From DATBDE01 sp036270095 (lineage in GTDB: Bacteria; Actinomycetota; Thermoleophilia; Solirubrobacterales; Solirubrobacteraceae), in contig DATBDE010000128.1 of the NCBI GenBank assembly GCA_036270095.1, forward strand, positions 1-48,087: a DNA stretch of 48,087 bases. Direction: 5' to 3'. A program made the position numbers and the translations under genes. Position 1 is the stretch's first letter; each line of letters starts with the position of its first letter. Of the stretch, positions 16,416 to 24,875 are shown one piece after another. A model generated the notes under the pieces. It had not been told where the DNA came from. It made no database searches and worked only from the letters and a program-made list of their open reading frames with translations.

Positions 16416-19319
16416 GTGTCAGTCGGGGTGGCAACGGAGACGACGGCGCTCGAGCGCGACCTGGCGGCGCGCGTCGAGGGGGAGGTGCGCTTCGACCCCG
16501 GCACCCGCAGCGCCTACTCGACCGATGCCTCCAATTTCCGGCAACTTCCGTTGGGCGTCGTTGTACCGCGGTCGATCGAGGCCGCGGCGGCGGCTGTGGC
16601 GGTGTGCCGCGAGCACGACGTGCCGTTGCTCTCGCGCGGCGGGGGGACGAGCCTGGCCGGCCAGTGCACGAATGCGGCGGTGGTCCTGGACTTCTCCAAG
16701 TACTGCAACCGTGTCGTCTCCGTCGACCCCGAGCGGCGGCGGTGCGTCGTCGAGCCGGGCATCGTGCTCGACGTGCTCAACAAGGGGCTCGCCGAGCACG
16801 GGCTGCGCTACGGGCCGGAGCCGGCCACCCATCCCAACTGCACGCTGGGCGGGATGATCGGCAACAACTCGTGCGGCGCCACCGCGCAGCGCACCGGCAA
16901 GGTCGTCGACAACACGCCGCGCCTCGACGTCCTCCTCTACGACGGAACGCGCTTCTGGTGCGGGCGCACCGACGACGAGGAGTTCGTCCGCATCGCCAGT
17001 GCCGGCGACGCGCGGGCGCTCGTCTACCGCCGGCTGAGCCGCCTGGTCGAGACCTACGGCGACGAGGTCCGCGAGCGCTTTCCCGACATCCCGCGGCGCG
17101 TCTCCGGCTACAACCTCGACTCGCTGCTCCCCGAGCACGGCTTCGACGTCGCCGGCCTCCTGGTGGGCAGCGAGTCGACGCTGGTCACCGTCCTGCACGC
17201 CGAGCTCGAGCTCGTTCCCGTGGTCAAGCAGCGCAGCCTCGTGATCCTTGGCTTCCCGAGCGTGGCCGACGCCGCCGACGCCGTCCCGGCGGTGACCGGA
17301 CACGAGCCGATCGCACTCGAGGGCATGGACCGGCGGCTGATCCGCGACCAGCAGATCAAGCACGAGCACGCAGACGCGATCGCCCAGCTCCCCGACGGCG
17401 ACGGCTGGCTCCTGGCGCAATTCGGAGGGGAGACCGTCGACGAAGCCGACGATCGCGCCCGCCGGATGCTCGACGAGCTCGACCTCGACGGCGACCGGGT
17501 CCGGTTCCTGGACGACCCTAGACGCGAGGACGAGCTCTGGCAGGCCCGCGAGGCGGGGCTGGGCGCGACCGCCCACGTCCCCGGCCACCGCGACACCTGG
17601 GAGGGCTGGGAGGACTCCGCCGTGCCGCCCGACCGCCTCGGCGACTACCTGCGCGACCTCGAGGCGCTCTACGAACGCTATGGCTACGCCGACGAGAGCG
17701 CGCCCAGCCTCTACGGCCACTTCGGCCAGGGCTGCGTGCACACCCGCATTCCCTTTGACCTCTACAGCGAGGAGGGCGTCGCCACGTACCGCTCGTTCCT
17801 CAAGGACGCGGCCGCACTGGTGGTGGCCTACGGGGGCTCCCTCTCGGGCGAGCACGGCGACGGGCAGACCCGCGGCGAGCTGCTGCCGGTCATGTTCGGC
17901 AAGCGGCTGGTCGGCGCGTTTCAGCGCCTGAAGGCCGTGTTCGACCCCGACGGCCGGATGAACCCGGGCAAAGTGGTCGACCCCCACCCGCTGGACACCA
18001 ATCTGCGACTGGGCGGCGACTGGAAGCCGCCTGACCCGGGCGCGACGCATTTCGCCTACCCCGACGACGACGGGTCATTCATCCAGGCGGCGACGCGGTG
18101 CGTCGGCGTCGGCAAGTGCCGGCAGCACACCAGCGACGGCACCGTGATGTGCCCCTCCTACCAGGTAACGCTCGAGGAGGAGCACTCTACGCGCGGGCGG
18201 GCCCGCTTGCTGTTCGAGATGCTCAACGGGCACGGCGACAGTCCGGTCGGCGAAGGCTGGCGCTCGGAGCCAGTGCACGACGCGCTGGACCTCTGCCTTG
18301 CGTGCAAGGGCTGCCGCAGCGACTGCCCGGTCAACGTCGACATGGCGACCTACAAGGCCGAGTTTCTCTCCCACCACTACGCCGGCCGGCTCCGCCCTCG
18401 CCACGCCTACGCGCTCGGGGCGCTGCCCGCCGCCGCCCAGGCCGTCGGGCGCCTCGGCCTGGCCCCGCTCGCCAACCTCGTCACCCAGCGCTCGCGCTCC
18501 CGACGGTTGATCTCCGCCGTGGCCGGGCTGGAGAGCCGGCCGCTGCCCCGCTTCGCCGATCAGACGCTGCTGCGCTGGGCCGCCCAGCGGGAGCGCGCGA
18601 CCGCCTGGCGCGGCGAGATCCTCCTCTGGCCCGACACGTTCACCAACCACTTCCACCCTGCCGTGGGCCGCGCCGCTGTCGACGTGCTCGAGCAGGCCGG
18701 CTGGACGGTGACCGTCCCGAGCCAGCCGCTGTGCTGCGGGCTGACCTGGATCTCCACCGGGCAGCTCGACGTCGCCAAGCGCATCCTGCGCCGCAGCGTC
18801 GAGGCGCTCGCCCCTCATGTGCGCCGGGGCGGGCTCGTGCTCGGCCTCGAGCCCAGCTGCACCACCGTGTTCCGCAGCGACGCGCCGGAGCTGCTGCCGC
18901 ACGACCGCGACGTCGAGCGGCTCGCCGAGCACACCGTCACGCTGGCCGAGCTGCTGACCGAGCACACGCCCGACTGGATGCCGCCGAGGCTGTCTGGCCG
19001 CGCGCTGGCCCAGGTGCACTGCCACCAGCACGCGGTGCTGGGCTGGGACGCAGATCAGAAGCTGCTCGAGCGGTGCGGCATTGACGCCCGGCGGCTCGAC
19101 AGCGGCTGCTGTGGGCTGGCCGGCAACTTCGGCTTCGAGCCCGGCCACCTCGACGTCAGCGCCGCCTGCGCCGAGCGCGTCCTGCTGCCCGAGGTGCGTA
19201 GGGCGCCGTGCGACACCGCCATCCTCGCCGACGGCTTCAGCTGCCGCACCCAGATCGAGCAGCTCCAGTCGAACGGGCGCCGCGCGGTGCACCTGGCCGA
19301 GCTCCTCGCCGGCACGTAG
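16416..19319 (+). CDS. FAD-linked oxidase fused to 4Fe-4S and CCG domains (D-lactate dehydrogenase/GlcD-GlcF type)
   Basis: 967 aa. The order is: FAD-binding type 4 domain (LLSRGGGTSLAGQCTNAAVV; HPNCTLGGMIGNNSCGA), FAD-oxidase C-terminal domain (GHFGQGCVHTRIPFDL; SGEHGDGQTRGELLP), two 4Fe-4S sites (CVGVGKCRQ with later MCPSY; CLACKGCRSDCPVNVD), and two CCG heterodisulfide-reductase-like domains (PLCCGLTWIS; GCCGLAGNFGFE). This fusion oxidises D-2-hydroxy acids such as D-lactate or glycolate and feeds electrons to the membrane. A GTG at 16416 is taken as start; GTG 16428 and GTG 16377 are alternatives. The long open frame upstream is only antisense shadow of the SDR gene. Confidence 0.92.
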   Translation: MSVGVATETTALERDLAARVEGEVRFDPGTRSAYSTDASNFRQLPLGVVVPRSIEAAAAAVAVCREHDVPLLSRGGGTSLAGQCTNAAVVLDFSKYCNRVVSVDPERRRCVVEPGIVLDVLNKGLAEHGLRYGPEPATHPNCTLGGMIGNNSCGATAQRTGKVVDNTPRLDVLLYDGTRFWCGRTDDEEFVRIASAGDARALVYRRLSRLVETYGDEVRERFPDIPRRVSGYNLDSLLPEHGFDVAGLLVGSESTLVTVLHAELELVPVVKQRSLVILGFPSVADAADAVPAVTGHEPIALEGMDRRLIRDQQIKHEHADAIAQLPDGDGWLLAQFGGETVDEADDRARRMLDELDLDGDRVRFLDDPRREDELWQAREAGLGATAHVPGHRDTWEGWEDSAVPPDRLGDYLRDLEALYERYGYADESAPSLYGHFGQGCVHTRIPFDLYSEEGVATYRSFLKDAAALVVAYGGSLSGEHGDGQTRGELLPVMFGKRLVGAFQRLKAVFDPDGRMNPGKVVDPHPLDTNLRLGGDWKPPDPGATHFAYPDDDGSFIQAATRCVGVGKCRQHTSDGTVMCPSYQVTLEEEHSTRGRARLLFEMLNGHGDSPVGEGWRSEPVHDALDLCLACKGCRSDCPVNVDMATYKAEFLSHHYAGRLRPRHAYALGALPAAAQAVGRLGLAPLANLVTQRSRSRRLISAVAGLESRPLPRFADQTLLRWAAQRERATAWRGEILLWPDTFTNHFHPAVGRAAVDVLEQAGWTVTVPSQPLCCGLTWISTGQLDVAKRILRRSVEALAPHVRRGGLVLGLEPSCTTVFRSDAPELLPHDRDVERLAEHTVTLAELLTEHTPDWMPPRLSGRALAQVHCHQHAVLGWDADQKLLERCGIDARRLDSGCCGLAGNFGFEPGHLDVSAACAERVLLPEVRRAPCDTAILADGFSCRTQIEQLQSNGRRAVHLAELLAGT

Positions 19320-19398
19320 CCGGGTCACCGGGTGAACGTGCGCGCGCCCATTCGTCATTCCGGCGTGAGGTTTCGACGAAGGGCCGTGTCGTACTCGC

Positions 19399-20652
19399 GT
19401 GGACAGCGGTGCACAGGCTCCTGAGGCAGCGGCGAACGTCGACGAGTCGTGGCGCAGCACGAACGGGTCAGGCCGCTCGGGCGGCCGTCGCTTCCTGTTC
19501 TACTCCAACGAGTCCATCGGTCTTGGCCACCTGCGTCGCTCGCTGACGCTCGCGAGGAAGGTCACCGAGCGCGACGGCGGAAGCAGCGCGCTCGTCGTCA
19601 CCGGCTCCCAGATGGTCTCCGCCTACCGGCTGCCGCCCCGTGTGGAGTCGCTGAAGCTGCCGGCAATGGCCAAGGACGGGCGCGGCGGCTACCGGCCGCA
19701 GCGCCTGCCGATCGGCTCGCGTGAGCTCTCGCGCGTGCGGGCGCGCGTGGCCCTGGCCGTCGCCGAGGAGCTGTCGCCCGACGTCGCCGTGGTGGACAAG
19801 GCGCCGCTCGGGCTGCTCGACGAGCTGGTTCCGGTCTTGGAGCACCTCAGGTCGCGTGGGTGCCGGCTGGTGCTCGGTCTGCGCGACGTCGAGGACAGCC
19901 CCGAGAACGTGCGCCGCCGCTGGGGCGGTCGCGCGATGCGCGAGGCGATCGAGCGCTACTACGAGACGATCCTCGTCTACGGCCCGCCGTCCGGCGTCGA
20001 CGCGCTGCGGTGCATGGGGTGGGACGACCTCGATGTGCCGGTGCACCACGTCGGCTACGTCGCGCCTGAGCGTACGGGCCGACGGCCACTCGACCTGCCG
20101 CGCGACTACGTGCTGGCGACGGTCGGCGGAGGCGTCGACGGCTATCGGCTTCTCTCCAGCTTCATCGAGGCGATACGGCTCAGACCGCTTCCGTGCCCCG
20201 CGGTCGCGGTCACCGGCCCGCTCATGGATCCGGCATGGGTCGCCCGGCTGCGCCTGATGGCGCGGGATCTGGACGTGGCGCTGTTCGACTTCCGCGAGGA
20301 CATGGAGGCGGCGATCGCTGGCGCGCGCTGCGTTGTCTCGATGGCGGGCTACAACACCGTCACCGAGCTGCTGATGGCGCGCCGCCCGGCGCTCCTGCTG
20401 CCGGGTGTTCGGCCGAGCCGCGAGCAGGTCGTCCGGGCCGACTGGCTGGCGGCCCGCCGGATGGTCGACGTGCTCCATGACCACGACCTCACGCCCGCCA
20501 CGATGCGCGCAGCGCTCGACCGTCTGCTCGCGGCGCAGGTTCTGCAGCCGGATCCCGCGGACTACGCCGGGGCCGAGCGCGCAGCGGCGATCCTGACCTC
20601 GACCGAGACGCCCGCCGTGGCCCCCATGGCGACGGTGGGCTGCGGCTCATGA
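19399..20652 (+). CDS. MurG-like glycosyltransferase (GT28/COG4671 type)
   Basis: 417 aa from GTG 19399. After a 35-residue polar lead, the N-terminal Rossmann domain starts RRFLFYSNESIGLGHLRRSL, the GxGHxxRS motif of GT-B glycosyltransferases related to MurG. The C-terminal domain has CVVSMAGYNTVTELLMARRP ending LLLPG, the nucleotide-sugar binding region. Predicted to transfer a sugar from a nucleotide donor in the cytoplasm. It is a paralogue by motif of the second half of the 24872 fusion protein. First gene of the glycan operon; its stop overlaps the next ATG (ATGA). A promoter should lie in 19320-19398. Confidence 0.85.
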   Translation: MDSGAQAPEAAANVDESWRSTNGSGRSGGRRFLFYSNESIGLGHLRRSLTLARKVTERDGGSSALVVTGSQMVSAYRLPPRVESLKLPAMAKDGRGGYRPQRLPIGSRELSRVRARVALAVAEELSPDVAVVDKAPLGLLDELVPVLEHLRSRGCRLVLGLRDVEDSPENVRRRWGGRAMREAIERYYETILVYGPPSGVDALRCMGWDDLDVPVHHVGYVAPERTGRRPLDLPRDYVLATVGGGVDGYRLLSSFIEAIRLRPLPCPAVAVTGPLMDPAWVARLRLMARDLDVALFDFREDMEAAIAGARCVVSMAGYNTVTELLMARRPALLLPGVRPSREQVVRADWLAARRMVDVLHDHDLTPATMRAALDRLLAAQVLQPDPADYAGAERAAAILTSTETPAVAPMATVGCGS

Positions 20653-21734
20653 CCGTCGCCAGGGACGGCGGGATCGCGATGATCACCAGCGGGTTTCCGC
20701 GAGTGTCGGAGACCTTCGCCCTCAACGAGCTGCTCGCGCTCGAACGGGCCGGCGCGCTGGGGGCAATCTTCGCCACCAAGCCCGGCGACGGGCACGCCCC
20801 GCAGCCCGGCGCCGAGACGCTGGCGGGCCGCGTCGAGGTGCTGTCAGATCCTCGACCAGGCGCACAGGTGGCACGTGTGGTCGAGCGCATGCGCGGCGCT
20901 CGCGTACGCGGGGTCCACGCCTATTTCGCACACGCGCCGGCCGCTGTCGCCGAACGCGCGGCTTCCGTGCTCGGCGTCCCGTTCTCGTTCAGCGCCCACG
21001 CGCGCGACATCCGCAAGGTCCCGCGTGGCGAGCTCACCAGGCGCGCCCGCGCGGCGGCGTGTGTCGTGGCCTGCAACACCGACGTATCGGACGACCTGGG
21101 CGCGACCGGCGCTCGTGTCGAGCTGATCCCCCACGGCGTCGACCTCAGACGCTTCACGCCGACGCTACCGCCGCGCGGCGAGCCACTGGAGCTGCTGGCG
21201 GTCGGCCGCTTGGTCGAGAAGAAGGGCCTGGGAGCCCTGCTGGAGGCGGTCGCCGGCCTCGAGGCGCCGTTTCGCCTGCGGATCGTCGGCGACGGGCCGC
21301 TGCGCGGCGCCCTCGAGCGCTCGATCGTCGACGCCGGGCTGCGCGACCGTGCCACGCTCGACGGCACGCTCACCCACCGTGAGCTCCCCGGCGCGTACGC
21401 CGGTGCCAACATGGTCGTCGTCCCTTCGATTCAGGACGCCGACGGCGACCGCGACGGGCTGCCCAATGTCGTGCTCGAGGCGATGGCGAGCGCACGACCG
21501 GTGGTGGCGAGCGAGGTGGCGGCGATTCCGGCGGTGGTCCGTGACGGGGACATGGGCCTCCTCGTGCCGCCCGGCGACCCGCGGGCGCTGCGGGCTGCGC
21601 TCGAGCGGCTGGCGCGCGATCCGGCGTTGCGGGCGGGGATGGGCGTCGCCGCGCGCAGGCGCGTCGAGCGCGACTTCGAGCTCGGGCGCTGCACTCGCCG
21701 GCTGCTCGATTGCCTCCGGGACGCGTATGCCTGA
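20649..21734 (+). CDS. GT4 glycosyltransferase
   Basis: 361 aa GT-B enzyme. N-terminal half has FPRVSETFALNELLALER, typical of capsule and colanic-acid type GT4 proteins (WcaL/AmsK-like), then FSFSAHARDIRK. The C-terminal half has VGRLVEKKGLGALLEA, RIVGDGPLRGALE and the donor-binding DGLPNVVLEAMASARPVVAS (E-x7-E type). Retaining transferase acting on a lipid-linked or growing glycan in the cytoplasm. Overlaps the preceding gene by 4 nt and the next by 8 nt. Confidence 0.9.
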   Translation: MTVARDGGIAMITSGFPRVSETFALNELLALERAGALGAIFATKPGDGHAPQPGAETLAGRVEVLSDPRPGAQVARVVERMRGARVRGVHAYFAHAPAAVAERAASVLGVPFSFSAHARDIRKVPRGELTRRARAAACVVACNTDVSDDLGATGARVELIPHGVDLRRFTPTLPPRGEPLELLAVGRLVEKKGLGALLEAVAGLEAPFRLRIVGDGPLRGALERSIVDAGLRDRATLDGTLTHRELPGAYAGANMVVVPSIQDADGDRDGLPNVVLEAMASARPVVASEVAAIPAVVRDGDMGLLVPPGDPRALRAALERLARDPALRAGMGVAARRRVERDFELGRCTRRLLDCLRDAYA

Positions 21735-23061
21735 TCCCGCCCGCACCCCGGTGCATCCCTCGGTCGCCTACGTCCTCAAGGCGTTCCCGCGCCTGTCCGA
21801 GACCTACATCAACAGCGAGATCCACCGCCTGGAGCAGGCGGGGCTGCACCTGCGCCTGTACGCGACCAAGCCGCCCGAGCCGCTGGAGACCGGGCCGCAC
21901 CAGCCGGTCGTGGACCGGATACGCGCGGCACCGGTCTACCTCCCGGCGGTGACGAGCGTCTCCGGCGTGTCGCTGCCCACGTGGCTTGCGCGCAACCTGA
22001 AACCGTTCCTAGGCCCACTGGCGCGCACCGCGAGGCGCCGGCCGGCGGGGCTGGCGCGCGCGACCGCGGCGGCTCTCGCCCAAGCCGTGCGTGCGCGGCC
22101 GCGCCCCCTCTCCCCGCCGCGGAAGGTCTATGTCAAGGAGGTTCTCCAGGCGGTCGCGCTTGCCGACCTGCTGCGGGAGGCGCAGGACGTGCGACATCTG
22201 CACGCGCACTACGCGCACGGGTCGACGACCGTGGCGTGGTTCGCCTCGATGATCACCGGGCTGCCGTTCTCCTTCACGGCCCACGCGAAGGACGTCTACA
22301 GCGAGGCCCTCAATCCGGCCGGCCTGCTCCGGCGCAAGCTGCTCGCCGCGCGTTTCGCGGTCACCTGCACCGGCGCCAACACGCAGCGCCTTCGCTCGAT
22401 CGCTCCGGAGGCGCGCGTTCACCTCGTCTACCACGGGCTCAACGACGACCTGCGCCGGCTCGTCGAGGGCAACGCGGATCGCCCGGTGCGAAATGGGACG
22501 CTGCGGCTGCTGGGCGTCGGGCGGTTGGTGGAGAAGAAGGGCTTCGACACGTTCGTGGAGGCCTGCGCGGCGCTTCGCGACCGGAGCGTCCGGTTCGAGG
22601 CGGCGATCGCCGGCCCGGACGGCCCGCACGGGCCGGTTGTCCGCCGCCGCATCGCGGAACTCGGCCTCGACGACGCCGTGCGCCTGGTGGGGCCGATGTC
22701 CCAGGACGAGCTCTTGCGCGAGTACATGCGCGCCGACGCGCTGTGCCTGCCGTGCCGCGTGGTCGGCAGCGACCGGGACGGCATCCCGAACGTCCTCGTC
22801 GAGGCGATGGCCTGCGGGACGCCGGTCGTGACCACGGGAATTTCGGGGATCCCGGAGCTGGTTTGCGATGGCGTCGACGGGCTGATCGTGCCTCCCGCCG
22901 ACGCACGCGCCCTCGCCGACTCGATGCAGCGCCTGCACGACGATCGCGCTCTCGCTGCGCGCCTCGGCGCCGCCGCGCGCGAGACGGTGCGCGAGCGCTT
23001 CGACGGCGACCGCCTCACGCGGCGCCTCTTCGACCTGTTCGAGGCGGAGATCCGCCGGTGA
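21727..23061 (+). CDS. GT4 glycosyltransferase, WcaL/AmsK-like
   Basis: 444 aa. Same architecture as its upstream neighbour and clearly related: VLKAFPRLSETYINSEIHRL, HLHAHYAHGSTTVA, FSFTAHAKDVYSE, VGRLVEKKGFDTFVEA, and the donor site DGIPNVLVEAMACGTPVVTT. It is about 80 residues longer because of an Arg/Pro-rich insert around residues 75-130. The pair probably arose by duplication and adds successive residues. ATG overlaps the upstream stop by 8 nt. Confidence 0.9.
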   Translation: MPDPARTPVHPSVAYVLKAFPRLSETYINSEIHRLEQAGLHLRLYATKPPEPLETGPHQPVVDRIRAAPVYLPAVTSVSGVSLPTWLARNLKPFLGPLARTARRRPAGLARATAAALAQAVRARPRPLSPPRKVYVKEVLQAVALADLLREAQDVRHLHAHYAHGSTTVAWFASMITGLPFSFTAHAKDVYSEALNPAGLLRRKLLAARFAVTCTGANTQRLRSIAPEARVHLVYHGLNDDLRRLVEGNADRPVRNGTLRLLGVGRLVEKKGFDTFVEACAALRDRSVRFEAAIAGPDGPHGPVVRRRIAELGLDDAVRLVGPMSQDELLREYMRADALCLPCRVVGSDRDGIPNVLVEAMACGTPVVTTGISGIPELVCDGVDGLIVPPADARALADSMQRLHDDRALAARLGAAARETVRERFDGDRLTRRLFDLFEAEIRR

Positions 23062-24875
23062 GCGTGGCGGCAACGTGGGCGGCGGTGCAGCCGCGGCCGG
23101 TCTACTGCGTAACCGAGCACCTGCGGCGGGACCGCCACGTCGCCGACCACGCGTGCGAAGGGCGCTTCACCGAGCTGGGGATGACGCTCGAGCTCGGCCT
23201 CCCGCCCGACTGGACCGGCGCCGCCTTCCCCGCCGACGAGGAGTGGCGCATCGCGTGGGCGAAGTTCTACTTCGGGCTCGACCTCGCCGCTGCCTTCCGC
23301 GAGACCGGCGACGAGCGCTACCAGCGGACCTGGGAGCTCCTCGTGGACTCGTGGATCGAGCAGGTGCACGTGGGCACCGAGTCCACCGACACCGTCGCGC
23401 GCCGGCTCCTCAACTGGGTCTACGCCTGGAACGCGTTCGCTCGGAGCCAAGCGTTCACGGGCCTCGGCGACGGCGTGGCGGCGCGCATGCTCATGAGCAT
23501 GGCGGCGCAGGTCACGTGGCTGCGCGACAATCTGACGCCGCGGCGCAACCACCGCACGCTCGAGCTCTACGCCCTGTTCGTCGTCGCGCTCGCGCTGCCC
23601 GGCCTGGACGAGCGCGGCCGGCTGCTCGACTTCGCGGTGGGCGAGCTCGAGCGCAACCTGAGCTCGGACTTCCGCCCCGACGGCGTCCACGTCGAGAGCT
23701 CGACCCACTACCACCTCATCGTTCTGCGGTCGTTCGTGGGCGTGCGCGAGAACGCACGCCGCTTCGCGCTCGAGCTTGGGCCCGGCTTCGACGAGCGCCT
23801 GTCGCGGGCGCTCGACTTCGCGCTGCACTGCCACCGACCCAACGGCGCGATCCCGGCACTGTCGGACAGCGACACCGGGTCCTACGCGGAGCTGCTCGCG
23901 CTCGCGGGCGATCAGCTGGCGCGCCCCGACCTGCTCTACACGGCGACCCGCGGAGCGCGCGGCAGGCCCCCGCGCGCTCGCAACGTCGGCTTCCCCGACG
24001 GCGGCTACTACGTCCAGCGCAGCGGGTGGGGGGAGGGCGCCGACCGGTTCGAGGACGAGCGCTTCCTGATCCTCGACTGCGGCCCGCTGGGCGAAGGAGG
24101 TCACGGGCACTACGACCTGCTGTCGGTCGAGCTCTCGGCCGCTGGGCGGCCGTTGATCGTCGACCCGGGTCGTTACACCTACCACGAAGGCCACCCCGAT
24201 CTCGCGGGCGAGCCCAACCTGCGCCACTGGTTCAAGGGCACTGCCGCGCACAACACGGTCCTCGTCGACCGCCTCGACCAGACCGAGTACCACCGCGGCA
24301 AGCCCAAGGGGCCCATCGCCGAAGGGCGCTTCCTCGGTCGCATCGAGGCGCCCGGGCTCGACGTGCTCTGGGGCGAAGCGCTGACCCCCCGCTACGACGC
24401 CCGCCACCGGCGGCGCGTGCTGTTCGTCGCCCGCGAGTACTGGATCTTCGAGGACCGCCTGACCGCCCAGCGCCCCCACGACTACGCCCAGCGCTGGCAC
24501 CTCGCGCCTTTCGCGCAGGGCCGCGTCGAGGTGTCCCGAGGCGAGCACGGTGCCCTCGTGCGGGCGCCGGGGCTCGCGCTGGTGTTCGCTCCGAACGTCC
24601 AGGTCGGCCTCGAGGACGGGTGGTACGCGCCGAAGTACGGGGTCAAGCAGCCCGCGCCGGTGGTCAGCGCCGTGGCCGAGGGTGCGGCCGACGCAACGTT
24701 GCTCACCGTCGTCGCGCCGACCCCACCCGGCACCGCTGCGCCGCGGTTGCGGACGGCCCTCAGGGACGGCGCCCGCGTCGAGGTCGAGGTCGAGCGCTCG
24801 GGTGCGCGCGACACGGTCGTCTGGGCGCTCGACGGCAGCGAGGCCACGTTCGCGCGCAGCGAGGCCGGCCAGTGA
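23058..24875 (+). CDS. Heparinase II/III-family protein (polysaccharide lyase-like)
   Basis: 605 aa. N-terminal (alpha/alpha) toroid (FPADEEWRIAWAKFYFGLDL; NHRTLELYALFVVALAL; SSTHYHLIVLRSF), then the C-terminal beta-sheet domain with GHGHYDLLSVELSAAGRPLI ending VDPGRYTY, the heparinase II/III signature. No signal peptide is evident, so it acts on the cytoplasmic side or is exported otherwise. In exopolysaccharide clusters such proteins occur with Gfo/Idh and glycosyltransferases and may modify uronate-containing chains rather than degrade food glycans. GTG start overlaps the preceding stop (GTGA). Confidence 0.88.
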   Translation: MSVAATWAAVQPRPVYCVTEHLRRDRHVADHACEGRFTELGMTLELGLPPDWTGAAFPADEEWRIAWAKFYFGLDLAAAFRETGDERYQRTWELLVDSWIEQVHVGTESTDTVARRLLNWVYAWNAFARSQAFTGLGDGVAARMLMSMAAQVTWLRDNLTPRRNHRTLELYALFVVALALPGLDERGRLLDFAVGELERNLSSDFRPDGVHVESSTHYHLIVLRSFVGVRENARRFALELGPGFDERLSRALDFALHCHRPNGAIPALSDSDTGSYAELLALAGDQLARPDLLYTATRGARGRPPRARNVGFPDGGYYVQRSGWGEGADRFEDERFLILDCGPLGEGGHGHYDLLSVELSAAGRPLIVDPGRYTYHEGHPDLAGEPNLRHWFKGTAAHNTVLVDRLDQTEYHRGKPKGPIAEGRFLGRIEAPGLDVLWGEALTPRYDARHRRRVLFVAREYWIFEDRLTAQRPHDYAQRWHLAPFAQGRVEVSRGEHGALVRAPGLALVFAPNVQVGLEDGWYAPKYGVKQPAPVVSAVAEGAADATLLTVVAPTPPGTAAPRLRTALRDGARVEVEVERSGARDTVVWALDGSEATFARSEAGQ